Shown here: positions 8,172 to 16,757 of the stretch, one piece after another
How the letters are laid out: every line of letters begins with the position of its first letter
Position numbering within the stretch: position 1 is the stretch's first letter
Assembly: GCA_002410065.1 (NCBI GenBank)
Contig: DHQB01000027.1
Coordinates: 1 to 32,319, forward strand
Length of the DNA stretch: 32,319 nt
DNA from: Bacteroidales bacterium UBA5349
Lineage (GTDB): Bacteria; Bacteroidota; Bacteroidia; Bacteroidales; Tenuifilaceae
Direction: 5' to 3'
The notes under the pieces: model-generated
Database searches by the model: none
The model's input: the letters and a program-made list of their open reading frames with translations, nothing else
What the model was told of the DNA's origin: nothing
Program-made: the position numbers and the translations under genes

Positions 8172-9968
8172 TTATAAATGAAAATGATCTCTTACTATTT
8201 TGCCTTTAGCTGCGCCAATTACCGCTGAAAGATCATCCAAATCAGCATTTCCAATAGCCTCAATACTTTTGTACTTTTTTAAAAGCGTTTGAGCTGTGGT
8301 TTCACCAATACCCTTAATTGCAGTTAATTCTGATTGCAAAAAACTTTTTGAGCGACGATTGCGATGGTGAGTTATTCCAAAACGATGTGCTTCGTTTCGG
8401 GCTTGTTGTATAATTTTGAGTGACTCAGAGTTCTTATCGAGATATAATGGAACAGGATCGCCATAAAAAAAGATTTCTTCGAGACGTTCTGCAATTCCAA
8501 TAACTTGAACTTTATGTTCAATTCCTAACTCTTTTAACACAGAATACGTGGCACTTAACTGTCCTTTCCCTCCATCAATTACAATGAGCTGGGGAAGGGG
8601 TTCGTTTTGATTGATAACCCTTGTGTATCTTCGCCTAACCACCTCTTGCATAGATGCATAGTCATTGGGCCCTTCAACGGTTTTTATGTTAAATAGCCTA
8701 TATTCCTTTTTGGCTGGTATTGTATTTTTAAATACTACACAAGCCGATACTGGGTTGGTTCCCTGAGTATTAGAGTTATCGAAACATTCAATATGCTTTG
8801 GTAATTCTTTTGTCTTAAAGTCGGCTTTAAGTGTTTCCAACTTTCTCAATAGCCTTGTATTAGGATCTTGCTTTTCTTGTTTAATTTTTTTTGATTGAAT
8901 ATAGGCTTTTGCATTACGATATGATAAGGCTAAGAGCTTTTGTTTGTCGCCTCGAACTGGAACAATATACCTTGCTCCTTCAATATTAAATTCAGGTAAA
9001 ACTGGTACAACTATTTCTTTGGCATTGCTACTAACGCGCTGTCTTAACTCGGCAATTGCAATACCTAATAGTTCGTCCTCTGATTCGTCGAGGCTTTTCT
9101 TTAACTCGATATTATGGGATTGAATTACAGATCCCTTAATTATTTTCAGGTAATTAACGCAAGCATAGTTTTTTTCGTTGGCAATTGAAAATACATCTAA
9201 ATCAGTTAAGGATTGACTAACAATACTTGATTTCGACTGGTAACGTTGAAGCGCTTCCAATTTTAATTTTATTGATTGGGCTTCTTCAAAGCGATACTCA
9301 CTGGCTAACACTTTCATTTGCTTTTCCATCCCTCGCTTAACAGATTGGATATTACCTTTTAGTAAATCTATAATCTGATTAATATTGTTATTATAGTCCT
9401 CTGAGGTTTGATTGCCGATACAGGGAGCTTTACAATTACCAATTTGAAACTCTAGGCAGGACTTGAACTTTCCGGCAGCAATATTTTGTTGTGTGAGGTT
9501 TAATGTGCAGGTACGAAGTGGGTAAATAGATCTAATTAAATCGAGCATTGCTTTGAGGACAACGCCTGAGGTGTAGGGTCCAAAGTATCTGCTTCCATCA
9601 TTTTCAACTCTTCGGGTTGAAAATACTCTAGGAAATGGTTCGTTCTTAATACAAATCCATGGATAGGTCTTATCATCTTTTAAAAGAACATTGTATTTAG
9701 GTTGATACTTTTTAATAAGGTTGTTCTCAAGTAATAAAGCATCACTTTCGGTATCAACAACAATATGCTTGATATCGAATATTTTAGAAACTAAAACTCG
9801 CAGTTTTGCATTTTCATATCTATTGCGATTAAAATACGAAGAAACCCTTTTCCTCAGATCTTTTGCTTTACCAATATAAATAATCTCCTTTTGTGCATTA
9901 TAGAAGTGGTAAATCCCTGGATTATGGGGCAAACTATCGACTATTTGAGAAAATCTCTCTGTAAACAT
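8172..9968 (-). CDS. uvrC: UvrABC system protein C (excinuclease subunit)
   Basis: UvrC makes both incisions in nucleotide excision repair after UvrA/UvrB damage recognition. The 598-residue length is standard. The N-terminal GIY-YIG nuclease shows Gly18-Ile-Tyr20, Tyr31-Ile-Gly33, Arg39 and catalytic Glu81 (LLLENNLIK). Four cysteines (154, 171, 179, 183; CLEFQIGNCKAPC region) match the iron-sulfur ligands of the family. A UVR motif (YRFEEAQSIKLKLEAL) binds UvrB, then comes the RNase H-like 5' nuclease with CFDNSN and VIDGGKGQL, and a C-terminal helix-hairpin-helix pair (IKGIGETTAQTLL). It starts 20 bp after the permease stop and is probably read through from the mnmG-ade-permease genes. Confidence 0.97.
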   Translation of the reverse strand: MFTERFSQIVDSLPHNPGIYHFYNAQKEIIYIGKAKDLRKRVSSYFNRNRYENAKLRVLVSKIFDIKHIVVDTESDALLLENNLIKKYQPKYNVLLKDDKTYPWICIKNEPFPRVFSTRRVENDGSRYFGPYTSGVVLKAMLDLIRSIYPLRTCTLNLTQQNIAAGKFKSCLEFQIGNCKAPCIGNQTSEDYNNNINQIIDLLKGNIQSVKRGMEKQMKVLASEYRFEEAQSIKLKLEALQRYQSKSSIVSQSLTDLDVFSIANEKNYACVNYLKIIKGSVIQSHNIELKKSLDESEDELLGIAIAELRQRVSSNAKEIVVPVLPEFNIEGARYIVPVRGDKQKLLALSYRNAKAYIQSKKIKQEKQDPNTRLLRKLETLKADFKTKELPKHIECFDNSNTQGTNPVSACVVFKNTIPAKKEYRLFNIKTVEGPNDYASMQEVVRRRYTRVINQNEPLPQLIVIDGGKGQLSATYSVLKELGIEHKVQVIGIAERLEEIFFYGDPVPLYLDKNSESLKIIQQARNEAHRFGITHHRNRRSKSFLQSELTAIKGIGETTAQTLLKKYKSIEAIGNADLDDLSAVIGAAKGKIVRDHFHL

Positions 9969-9988
9969 GGTTAATAGATGATGAATTA

Positions 9989-10999
9989 CTACAATAAATC
10001 AATTACATCGGCTATATACACTAAAAGTAACGAGAGGCCAAATGCAATTACGGGAGCTATGATCCACATAGCGAAGAACATGCGGACTTGTGTTTTTCTG
10101 AAAATATTTTTAATTCCCAGTTTTGCAATGCCAATGCCCAGAATGGCTCCCACATTAAGTTGTACCAACGACGTAGGTATTCCTTTTGTTAAAGATGCCA
10201 ATAGTAAAAGTGATGCTGATACAAAAGCAATAATCACGGCCTCAATCCGACCGAAAAGGAATAGTTCTTTCCCTGTATTTCGTAGTATCTTATGACCAAA
10301 TATTGAACTGCCAATACCAAATGCAGGGGCAATTATTAGAACAGAAAAAATAGTTACAAACCAATACGACTCGTCGGGATTTAATCCCATTTCATTTATG
10401 GTCATTGAAGTCAGCGGCCCGACCGCATTTGCCACATTGTTTGCACCTATAGAAAAGGCAACATACAGAGAAACTACAACTAAAAGTCCTTTTAGCACAA
10501 AGCTGTTGTTAATTTTACTTGAAATAGTATAACCTCTCCGCCTGAGTGGAGTATAGATATACTTTCCGATAATAAAGCACAGAATCAATGAAATGATGGG
10601 CAATATTACCCATGTAGGAATTATCTCGGAAAAAAGTTTAGTTGAATTAAAATCTTTAAAATAAATGGCAGGTGCAGAAAGAGCAAAAACTGTTGATTGA
10701 CTTGTAGATTGTGGAATGCCAGCAAGGTTTGCAATAAGCAGGGACATAGCCACAGCAAAGAAAACGATAGAGACAACAACATTATTAATGAGGGAAGGGT
10801 TTAAAATACCCGTTCCAAGAGTATTCGCTGTTTCTTTACCGGCAAATATTGCACCTAAAAAAACCATTATCCCAAATAATCCAGGAATAAGACTTCTGCG
10901 TATGGCGTTTGCTCCAAAGGCAGCTGAAAAAGATGGGCCGGTTCCGCTTCCGCCCATATTTATTGCCAAAAACATGGCTATTAAAAAGGGTACTAACAT
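9989..10999 (-). CDS. PiT-family anion permease (phosphate or sulfate)
   Basis: A 336-residue, highly hydrophobic protein with two inverted halves as in inorganic phosphate transporters. The C-terminal half has the signature IGANNVANAVGP (184-195). The equivalent N-terminal segment is NMGGSGTGPSFSAAFGANAI (14-33), in which the usual acidic/amide residues of GANDVANA are replaced by small residues. I recall a similar N-half in the PiT-type sulfate permease CysP of Bacillus, so sulfate is a real alternative to phosphate. Ten or so membrane helices are apparent. The ATG at 10999 is preceded by AAAGGA at good spacing; an in-frame stop lies about 35 bp upstream. It sits between ade and uvrC with short gaps, without sulfate- or phosphate-metabolism neighbours. 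Confidence 0.85.
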   Translation of the reverse strand: MLVPFLIAMFLAINMGGSGTGPSFSAAFGANAIRRSLIPGLFGIMVFLGAIFAGKETANTLGTGILNPSLINNVVVSIVFFAVAMSLLIANLAGIPQSTSQSTVFALSAPAIYFKDFNSTKLFSEIIPTWVILPIISLILCFIIGKYIYTPLRRRGYTISSKINNSFVLKGLLVVVSLYVAFSIGANNVANAVGPLTSMTINEMGLNPDESYWFVTIFSVLIIAPAFGIGSSIFGHKILRNTGKELFLFGRIEAVIIAFVSASLLLLASLTKGIPTSLVQLNVGAILGIGIAKLGIKNIFRKTQVRMFFAMWIIAPVIAFGLSLLLVYIADVIDLL

Positions 11000-11071
11000 G
11001 GTTATTCCTTTAATGAATAATGCTCTACTCTATACGGCTAAAGATAGCAGGATTACAACAAATATAAAGAA

Positions 11072-12709
11072 TTACTGAAAAAGAGGAATTGATTTGAAGT
11101 TTAAGCTATCAAAAAGTCCATTATGGTTAATCTTTATATGGGGAATAACGGTTAAGGCCATAAATGAAGCTGTCATAAAAGGGCTTTTTAGTACACACCC
11201 AGCCTGTTGCACCTTTTTGTTAAGGCTTTCATATTTTTCACTAACATGTACTCCTTGCTCATTGGTCATTAAACCAAAGAATGGAAGTTCAATCCCGTCA
11301 CCATTTGCATGATTAAAATAACACAATCCTCCTCTTTTTTCAACAATCCACTGCAATGCATTATCTATACTTACATCGTCGCAACCTACAGCAACTATAT
11401 GATGACTATCGTGGGCAATGCTGGCAGCAATTGCACCTTGTTTTAATCCAAAACCATTTATAAAAGCAACTTGAGGTGGCGTATCGGTGTACCTGTCGAG
11501 TAGGACTATCTTTAAGAGATCTCTTTCAAGATCTACTTCTACTATCTCACCCTTAGGAACTGGCGAATCTATGATTAATCTATTGGTAAGCAATTCTCCA
11601 TCTATTGCTTCAATTATGTTAAGCTTTGGTGCTAAAGATATGATCTTTAGGTCTCCTTTTTGGTGTTTGCTTCGAAAGGTAAAATCCGGTGTGTTTTCAG
11701 AGGGAAGATCAAACGCAACTTTTTGATTTGCGAACACTTTATTGCCGTCTATGTGGGTTTCAAGAACTTTAAAATCGGTAAGGTTATTAACGAGTATAAA
11801 ATCCGCCTTATCCCCAATGCGTAATTTGCCTAGTGGTAAATTGTAGTGATCTATAGGGCTAATGCAAGCGGCATATAGGGTGTCGAATAAATCGTATCCT
11901 TTTGCAATAGTTCTCGCCACAATGCTATTGAAATGTCCATTCTTTAAATAATCTGGGTGGCAGTCATCGGTACAAAACATTATTTCCTTGGGGTACTCCT
12001 TAAGCAGAGGTACTAGGTTCTCGAAATTTTTTGCAGCGCTTCCCTCCCGTATTAATATCTTCATACCCAATTTAATTTTTTCAATAGCCTCTTGTTGGGT
12101 ACTGCACTCGTGATCAGTTGTAATTCCTGCCTTGGTATATTTGCCAAGCATTTCGCCAGACAAACCCGGTACGTGTCCATCGATAGGTTTTTTTGCTTTA
12201 TGTGCTGCACTTAGTTTAGCAACTACATCGGGATCATCATTTACAACTCCAGGGAAGTTCATCATTTCAGCTAAAAAGTAAAAGTCATTATCCTGAATAA
12301 GTTTAGATACTATTGTAGAATCCAAAATGGCTCCGCTCTTCTCTAGAGGCGAGGATGGAACACAGGATGGAACTCCGAAAAAGAACTTCATGGGCACTTT
12401 CTTTGCATTGTTCTGCATAAACCGAATCCCCTCTACACCTGCAACATTGGCTACCTCGTGCGGATCGGTTACTACAGCAATGGTTCCGTGTACCACAGCC
12501 ATTTCGGCAAAGCGGCTGGGAATAAGCATTGAACTCTCAATGTGAATATGAGAATCGATAAATCCGGGCAGAATAAATGGACCACCCAGCGAGTCTGTTT
12601 TGCCTATGCTTTTAATGATCCCTTTTTCAATATTCAAAATTACACCCTTAATAGACCTATTAATTGGATCGACTAAGTTTCCTTTAATCGAATATTTGTC
12701 AGTTTTCAT
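11072..12709 (-). CDS. ade: Adenine deaminase
   Basis: A 545-residue amidohydrolase that converts adenine to hypoxanthine and ammonia in purine salvage. The metal-binding HxH is His54/His56 in PGFIDSHIHIESSM, a hallmark of the Ade family, followed by VTDPHEVANV, the GHVPGL loop, DHECS and CTDDCHPD, where the further metal and catalytic ligands lie. The C-terminal domain has IAHDSHHIVAVG. Length and motif order are those of bacterial Ade and unlike the adenosine-deaminase type. The 98-bp gap to the upstream mnmG gene holds two parS sites and no convincing promoter, so expression may come by read-through. Confidence 0.95.
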   Translation of the reverse strand: MKTDKYSIKGNLVDPINRSIKGVILNIEKGIIKSIGKTDSLGGPFILPGFIDSHIHIESSMLIPSRFAEMAVVHGTIAVVTDPHEVANVAGVEGIRFMQNNAKKVPMKFFFGVPSCVPSSPLEKSGAILDSTIVSKLIQDNDFYFLAEMMNFPGVVNDDPDVVAKLSAAHKAKKPIDGHVPGLSGEMLGKYTKAGITTDHECSTQQEAIEKIKLGMKILIREGSAAKNFENLVPLLKEYPKEIMFCTDDCHPDYLKNGHFNSIVARTIAKGYDLFDTLYAACISPIDHYNLPLGKLRIGDKADFILVNNLTDFKVLETHIDGNKVFANQKVAFDLPSENTPDFTFRSKHQKGDLKIISLAPKLNIIEAIDGELLTNRLIIDSPVPKGEIVEVDLERDLLKIVLLDRYTDTPPQVAFINGFGLKQGAIAASIAHDSHHIVAVGCDDVSIDNALQWIVEKRGGLCYFNHANGDGIELPFFGLMTNEQGVHVSEKYESLNKKVQQAGCVLKSPFMTASFMALTVIPHIKINHNGLFDSLNFKSIPLFQ

Positions 12710-12748
12710 AGTAAATGTTGATTGTATTTAATTGAATTCTTAATTTAA

Positions 12749-12764
12749 TGTTCCACGTGGAACA
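12749..12764. promoter_or_regulatory. parS centromere site 1 (ParB binding)
   Basis: The palindrome TGTTCCACGTGGAACA is a perfect 8+8 inverted repeat and matches the conserved chromosomal parS consensus (TGTTNCACGTGNAACA). It lies in the mnmG-ade gap, 43 bp from a second identical copy. ParB nucleates and spreads here to organise and segregate the origin region. Confidence 0.88.
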
Positions 12765-12791
12765 CTTAAATATAACATATGACTAAGTTTA

Positions 12792-12807
12792 TGTTCCACG
12801 TGGAACA
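12792..12807. promoter_or_regulatory. parS centromere site 2 (ParB binding)
   Basis: A second exact copy of TGTTCCACGTGGAACA, ending at the base next to the mnmG stop codon (12808-12810). The 43-bp start-to-start distance is about four helical turns, placing both sites on roughly the same face of the DNA. Confidence 0.88.
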
Positions 12808-14682
12808 TTATCTGCCCAAAAAGACGAGGAGTACATTAATGTCACTTGGAGAAACACCTGGAATACGACTTGCCTGAGCTATATTTATGGGTTTAGTTTT
12901 ATTTAGCTTAAACCGACCTTCGATACTAATTGACTGAAATCTATCGTAATTTATATCTTCTGGTATACTAACATATTCTAGCCTTTTAATCTTTTCGGCT
13001 ATCTGTTTTTCCCTTTCTATATATCCCTCGTACTTAAGATGGATTTCAACACTATCGGTTATATCAGTTTTTAATATTTCAAGTTCGTCGAAATTGTTTT
13101 TAAGGGTTGGGCTAGCTTTTATAATATCGTAAAGTCCAACTTCAGGCCTAAGTAGAATGTCGATAGCTTTTCGTTTTTGGTCGATCGGCTTAGATAATAC
13201 AGATTCTAAAAACGGGTTTATCTCCTCAGGCAATATACTTGTTTTTTTGATTAGGGCTTTTAGCTTATTAACTTTTGTATACTTAGTTTCAAAGGCCATC
13301 CTTCTCGCTTCTGATACCATCCCTAATTTAATTCCTATGGGGGTCAGCCGTTCATCCGCATTATCTTGCCGGAGAAGAATACGGTACTCAGCTCTACTTG
13401 TAAACATTCTGTAGGGTTCATCAACGCCTTTAGTAACTAAATCATCTATTAAAACTCCAATATATGCTTCATCTCGGCCAAGAATAAAGTGGGGTTTTCC
13501 CTGGATTTTTAGCGTTGCGTTTATTCCTGCAACCACTCCTTGCGCAGCAGCTTCTTCATATCCGGTAGTTCCATTTATTTGACCAGCAAAGTATAGATTT
13601 TTTAAAATCTTAGTCTCAAGTGTATGATTTAATTGTTGTGGGGGAAAGTAGTCATACTCTATTGCATACCCAGGGCGGAGAATATGAACATTTTCGAATC
13701 CTGGTACCGACTTTAGTGCAGAAAACTGTATATCTGAAGGCAGCGAAGAGCTAAAACCATTTAAATACATTTCGTAAGTTTTTTCACCCTCGGGTTCTAA
13801 AAACAATTGATGGCTATTCTTGCTGGAAAAAGTTCTCAGCTTATCCTCAATACTGGGGCAATATCGGGGGCCAATGCCTTTTATAGCTCCCTGAAAAAGT
13901 GGACTGAATTGGAAACCTGTACGTAAAATGTCGTGAACATCAACTGAAGTTTCGGCGATAAAACAACTTCTTTGAATTAAGTTGTTTTTCTTGTCTGTCA
14001 TAAAAGAGAAATACCTCTCCTCTTCTTCTCCCTTTTGCTCTAAAAGTTTTGAGTAATCAACAGTACGTCCATCAATCCTTACGGGAGTTCCTGTTTTCAT
14101 TCTCCCAGACTCGAATCCCAAATCCTCCAATTGTTTTGTAAGACCCTCGGATGAAGATTCGCCAATTCTTCCTCCACCAAAATTTACACTACCGATATGA
14201 ATTAAGCCAGATAAAAAAGTGCCATTGGTTAAAACAACTGTTTTAGAGGTGATTTCAATTCCCATCTGGGTTTTTACTCCTGTGGCAATTCCATCTTTGT
14301 GAAGAATTGAAACAACTTTATCTTGCCACAAATAAAGATTGGGTATAGTTTCGAGGGTATCTCTCCAGGCTTGAGAAAAAACCATTCTGTCACACTGTGC
14401 TCTAGGACTCCACATTGCAGGTCCTTTGGAACGGTTTAACATCCTAAATTGGATTGAAGACTGATCCGTTATGATTGCTGAATATCCGCCGAGGGCATCG
14501 ATCTCTCGAAGTATTTGACCTTTTGCTACACCTCCCATTGCAGGGTTACAACTCATTTGGGCCATTTTAGATAAATCCATGGAAACCAGCAACACAGATG
14601 AACCTAGGGTTGCAGCTGCTGCTGCAGCTTCGCAGCCTGCATGACCTCCTCCTACAACTATTACATCAAAACTTTTTAGCAT
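12808..14682 (-). CDS. mnmG: tRNA uridine-5-carboxymethylaminomethyl modification enzyme MnmG
   Basis: With MnmE this FAD enzyme installs the (carboxymethyl)aminomethyl group on the wobble uridine of several tRNAs. The 624-residue length is standard. The FAD dinucleotide fold is at the very N-terminus (VVGGGHAGCEAA, residues 9-20), followed by the family motif SCNPAMGGVAKGQ. The central region holds the RPGYAIEYDYFPPQQL and FAGQINGTTGYEEAAAQG motifs, and the C-terminus holds the MnmE/tRNA-binding helical domain ending PGVSPSDINVLLVFLG. Its start overlaps the 3' end of ybeY by 17 bp, so the two are co-transcribed. In many bacteria this gene (gidA) lies near the replication origin, in line with the parS sites at its 3' end. 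Confidence 0.97.
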   Translation of the reverse strand: MLKSFDVIVVGGGHAGCEAAAAAATLGSSVLLVSMDLSKMAQMSCNPAMGGVAKGQILREIDALGGYSAIITDQSSIQFRMLNRSKGPAMWSPRAQCDRMVFSQAWRDTLETIPNLYLWQDKVVSILHKDGIATGVKTQMGIEITSKTVVLTNGTFLSGLIHIGSVNFGGGRIGESSSEGLTKQLEDLGFESGRMKTGTPVRIDGRTVDYSKLLEQKGEEEERYFSFMTDKKNNLIQRSCFIAETSVDVHDILRTGFQFSPLFQGAIKGIGPRYCPSIEDKLRTFSSKNSHQLFLEPEGEKTYEMYLNGFSSSLPSDIQFSALKSVPGFENVHILRPGYAIEYDYFPPQQLNHTLETKILKNLYFAGQINGTTGYEEAAAQGVVAGINATLKIQGKPHFILGRDEAYIGVLIDDLVTKGVDEPYRMFTSRAEYRILLRQDNADERLTPIGIKLGMVSEARRMAFETKYTKVNKLKALIKKTSILPEEINPFLESVLSKPIDQKRKAIDILLRPEVGLYDIIKASPTLKNNFDELEILKTDITDSVEIHLKYEGYIEREKQIAEKIKRLEYVSIPEDINYDRFQSISIEGRFKLNKTKPINIAQASRIPGVSPSDINVLLVFLGR

Positions 14683-15106
14683 TGCACATTTCCTTTAAAA
14701 CCAAAAGACTCTCGTCCTCTGCTTTGCGCATTATTTTTTCCTCAGCCTTGGTAGAATCATTAAATCCAACTAGGTGTAAAACACCATGAGCTATAACTCT
14801 GTTCAATTCGTCGGAGAATGTTTGCTGATAATTTTGCGCATTGATTTTAACAACTGGAATGCAAATATAGATATCTGATGAGATAATCTTTCCAATTGAA
14901 TAAGGAAAAGTTATAATATCGGTAAGATAGTTGTGGTTGAGATATGCTTTATTGATAGCAAGGATTTTATCCTCGGAGGTAAAAATATAATTAATATCGC
15001 CTAATATAAAGTCTCTGCTTTCAACTATATACTTAATCCATTGTTTAAATATTTGCTTTTGATTAAAGTTGAAAGCAATGTCCTCTGTAAAAAAATAAAC
15101 AGCCAC
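14666..15106 (-). CDS. ybeY: Endoribonuclease YbeY (16S rRNA maturation)
   Basis: A 146-residue UPF0054-family metalloprotein acting in 16S rRNA 3' maturation and ribosome quality control. The signature is HGVLHLVGFND. The first two zinc-ligand histidines are present, but the third position (His in HGxLHLxGYDH of E. coli) is Asp here; I recall the same change in other Bacteroidota, so it is probably lineage-typical and not inactivating. Upstream residues LTDIITFPY match the family. It follows the ATPase gene by 7 bp and overlaps mnmG by 17 bp. Confidence 0.92.
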   Translation of the reverse strand: MAVYFFTEDIAFNFNQKQIFKQWIKYIVESRDFILGDINYIFTSEDKILAINKAYLNHNYLTDIITFPYSIGKIISSDIYICIPVVKINAQNYQQTFSDELNRVIAHGVLHLVGFNDSTKAEEKIMRKAEDESLLVLKEMCNAKKF

Positions 15107-15113
15107 TGTAAAA

Positions 15114-15509
15114 TTAAATTTTGAATACCAATTCTACATGTGCTCCCTTAAGTTTAAAAACAATATCGTCTGCTAAGTTTTTCATAAGGAATACGCCACG
15201 ACCTGAAACATTCTCTAAATTCTCTGGCTTAGTTGGATCGGGAACTTCATTATAATTAAAGCCTTTTCCTTGGTCTTTAACATAAATATGGATTGTATTA
15301 TCAAATATTTGCACCCCCACATCAACTGTCTTATTGATATCGAATTTATTTCCATGTACGATTGCGTTATTAACCGCTTCGATGGTAGCAATCAGTATTT
15401 TACCATAAATTTCGGACGATAGATTACATTGTTCTGATATTTCATCTACCAACTTTTCGATGTGCCCAATGTTATCGAGCTTTGATTGAATTGAAATTTC
15501 TTTTTCCAT
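15114..15509 (-). CDS. RsbW-type ATP-binding protein (anti-sigma factor-like HATPase)
   Basis: A stand-alone GHKL ATPase domain of about 131 residues. It shows the N box EAVNNAIVHGN, the G1 box DQGKGF and the G2 box GRGVFLMKNL. This is the RsbW/SpoIIAB serine-kinase/anti-sigma family, but the partner (an STAS anti-anti-sigma protein or PP2C phosphatase) is not in the window, so the regulatory target is unknown. I chose the ATG at 15509 (MEKEIS...); a TTG six codons upstream (15527) would extend it by MRITAI, which I consider less likely. It lies 72 bp downstream of the EnvC-like gene and 7 bp upstream of ybeY. Confidence 0.88.
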   Translation of the reverse strand: MEKEISIQSKLDNIGHIEKLVDEISEQCNLSSEIYGKILIATIEAVNNAIVHGNKFDINKTVDVGVQIFDNTIHIYVKDQGKGFNYNEVPDPTKPENLENVSGRGVFLMKNLADDIVFKLKGAHVELVFKI

Positions 15510-15581
15510 TATAGCTGTAATTCTCAAGTAATTTATACTTTGTTATTTAAATAAAGTTTCAATAAATACTAAATATGTTTT

Positions 15582-16757
15582 TTATGGAAGTATCCAATCT
15601 GCTGGGTTTTGAATCTTGCTCTCGTGCCAAATTTGTAAATTATAGGTTCCTTTTCCTGTGCTAGGATCGGTATAAGCCTGTCCGATTTGTTGAAGCGATT
15701 TAACCATGTCGCCAACCTTTACCTTTACCATAGTTATATTAGAATAAACTGTTAGGTAATCTCCATGGCGAATTAGTACAGCAATATTGGAGCCTGGTAT
15801 AGTTACAATCTTTTTTACTTCCCCCTCATAAATTGATTTTACACTTGCTTTCTCATCGGTACTTATGTCAACGCCGTTATTCTTGATTTTTACTCCTTTA
15901 AGTACTGGGTGATTATGCTCGCCGAAACTACTTGTAATTAATCCTTTTGAAGTTGGCCAAGGCAGTTTACCTTTATTTCCTTCAAACCCTGCTGATAATT
16001 TCAGATAACGTCCATCTCTTACTTTAGTGTCAGTCAATTTTTTTGCTTCTTCTGCAATCAAATCTGCAATTGCTTTATCAAGCAAAGCCATTGATTTTTT
16101 TCTTTCTTCTATTTCAGCTCTTAGCTGTCCCTCTTTTTGTTTAAGTGATACTATACTTTTTTGATATTTATTTTCCTCTTGTAATAGTTTTGAAACTTCT
16201 ACGGCTTTGCTTTGCTTTGAAGACTCAAGCGTTTTTATGTTTTCTTGTAAGCTTTTAAGCTCACTTGCAATCATTTGTTGCGTAGTTACAATATCTTGAG
16301 CTTGCTTAGCTCGGAATTTAACAATTTGCTGATAAAACCTTAGTCTTCGATATGCTTGGTTAAAGTCTTCAGACGCAAACAAAAAAACAAGTATTTCCAT
16401 ATCCGATTTGTTTCTCCATGCAAATAGTATAAGCTTTGAATACTCCTTCTTCAGATTTTGCAAATCTTTATTTAAACTGTTTATAAGTAAAGTTTTGTCT
16501 TCAATTTGGTTTTCTAGTAATAGAATTTGAATTTGAGTATCGGATATTAAACGATTACGGAGTTTAAGTTGACTACTTAAAATTTTAAGTTGATTTAAAG
16601 ACTGTACTCGATCTTTCTGGGTTTTTTCGAGTAATTGGGTGGAAAACTGAAGTTCTTTTTCAGTCTTCTGTTTACTCAATTCAAGTTCTTTGAGCGTTTG
16701 GGTAAAAGATAAAGGGGCAATTGCCAAAAGAAAAAAAAGAAAACTAATAAATTTCAT
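15582..16757 (-). CDS. EnvC-like murein hydrolase activator (coiled coil plus degenerate LytM/M23)
   Basis: A 391-residue exported protein with a signal peptide (MKFISFLFFLLAIAPLSFTQ), a long charged coiled coil (about 20-250) and a C-terminal LytM/M23 domain (about 265-391). The M23 catalytic histidines look replaced: NNGVDIS stands where HxGxD is expected, TVYSNI where YxH is expected and YNLQIWHE where HxHFE is expected. The protein is therefore more likely a periplasmic activator of amidases at the division site, as EnvC is in E. coli, than a hydrolase. Its start overlaps the DUF4292 gene by 14 bp, part of a conserved Bacteroidota cluster with the TPR protein and dut. Confidence 0.9.
   Translation of the reverse strand: MKFISFLFFLLAIAPLSFTQTLKELELSKQKTEKELQFSTQLLEKTQKDRVQSLNQLKILSSQLKLRNRLISDTQIQILLLENQIEDKTLLINSLNKDLQNLKKEYSKLILFAWRNKSDMEILVFLFASEDFNQAYRRLRFYQQIVKFRAKQAQDIVTTQQMIASELKSLQENIKTLESSKQSKAVEVSKLLQEENKYQKSIVSLKQKEGQLRAEIEERKKSMALLDKAIADLIAEEAKKLTDTKVRDGRYLKLSAGFEGNKGKLPWPTSKGLITSSFGEHNHPVLKGVKIKNNGVDISTDEKASVKSIYEGEVKKIVTIPGSNIAVLIRHGDYLTVYSNITMVKVKVGDMVKSLQQIGQAYTDPSTGKGTYNLQIWHESKIQNPADWILP

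Noticed and set aside
12710..12807. Replication origin at the parS sites
   Set aside because: No cluster of DnaA boxes or AT-rich unwinding repeats is seen here or elsewhere in the window, and dnaA is absent. The parS sites indicate proximity only.
12710..12807. The paired palindromes as a terminator or purine operator for ade
   Set aside because: No T tract follows either palindrome, and the exact 16-bp match to parS in two copies is the better explanation.
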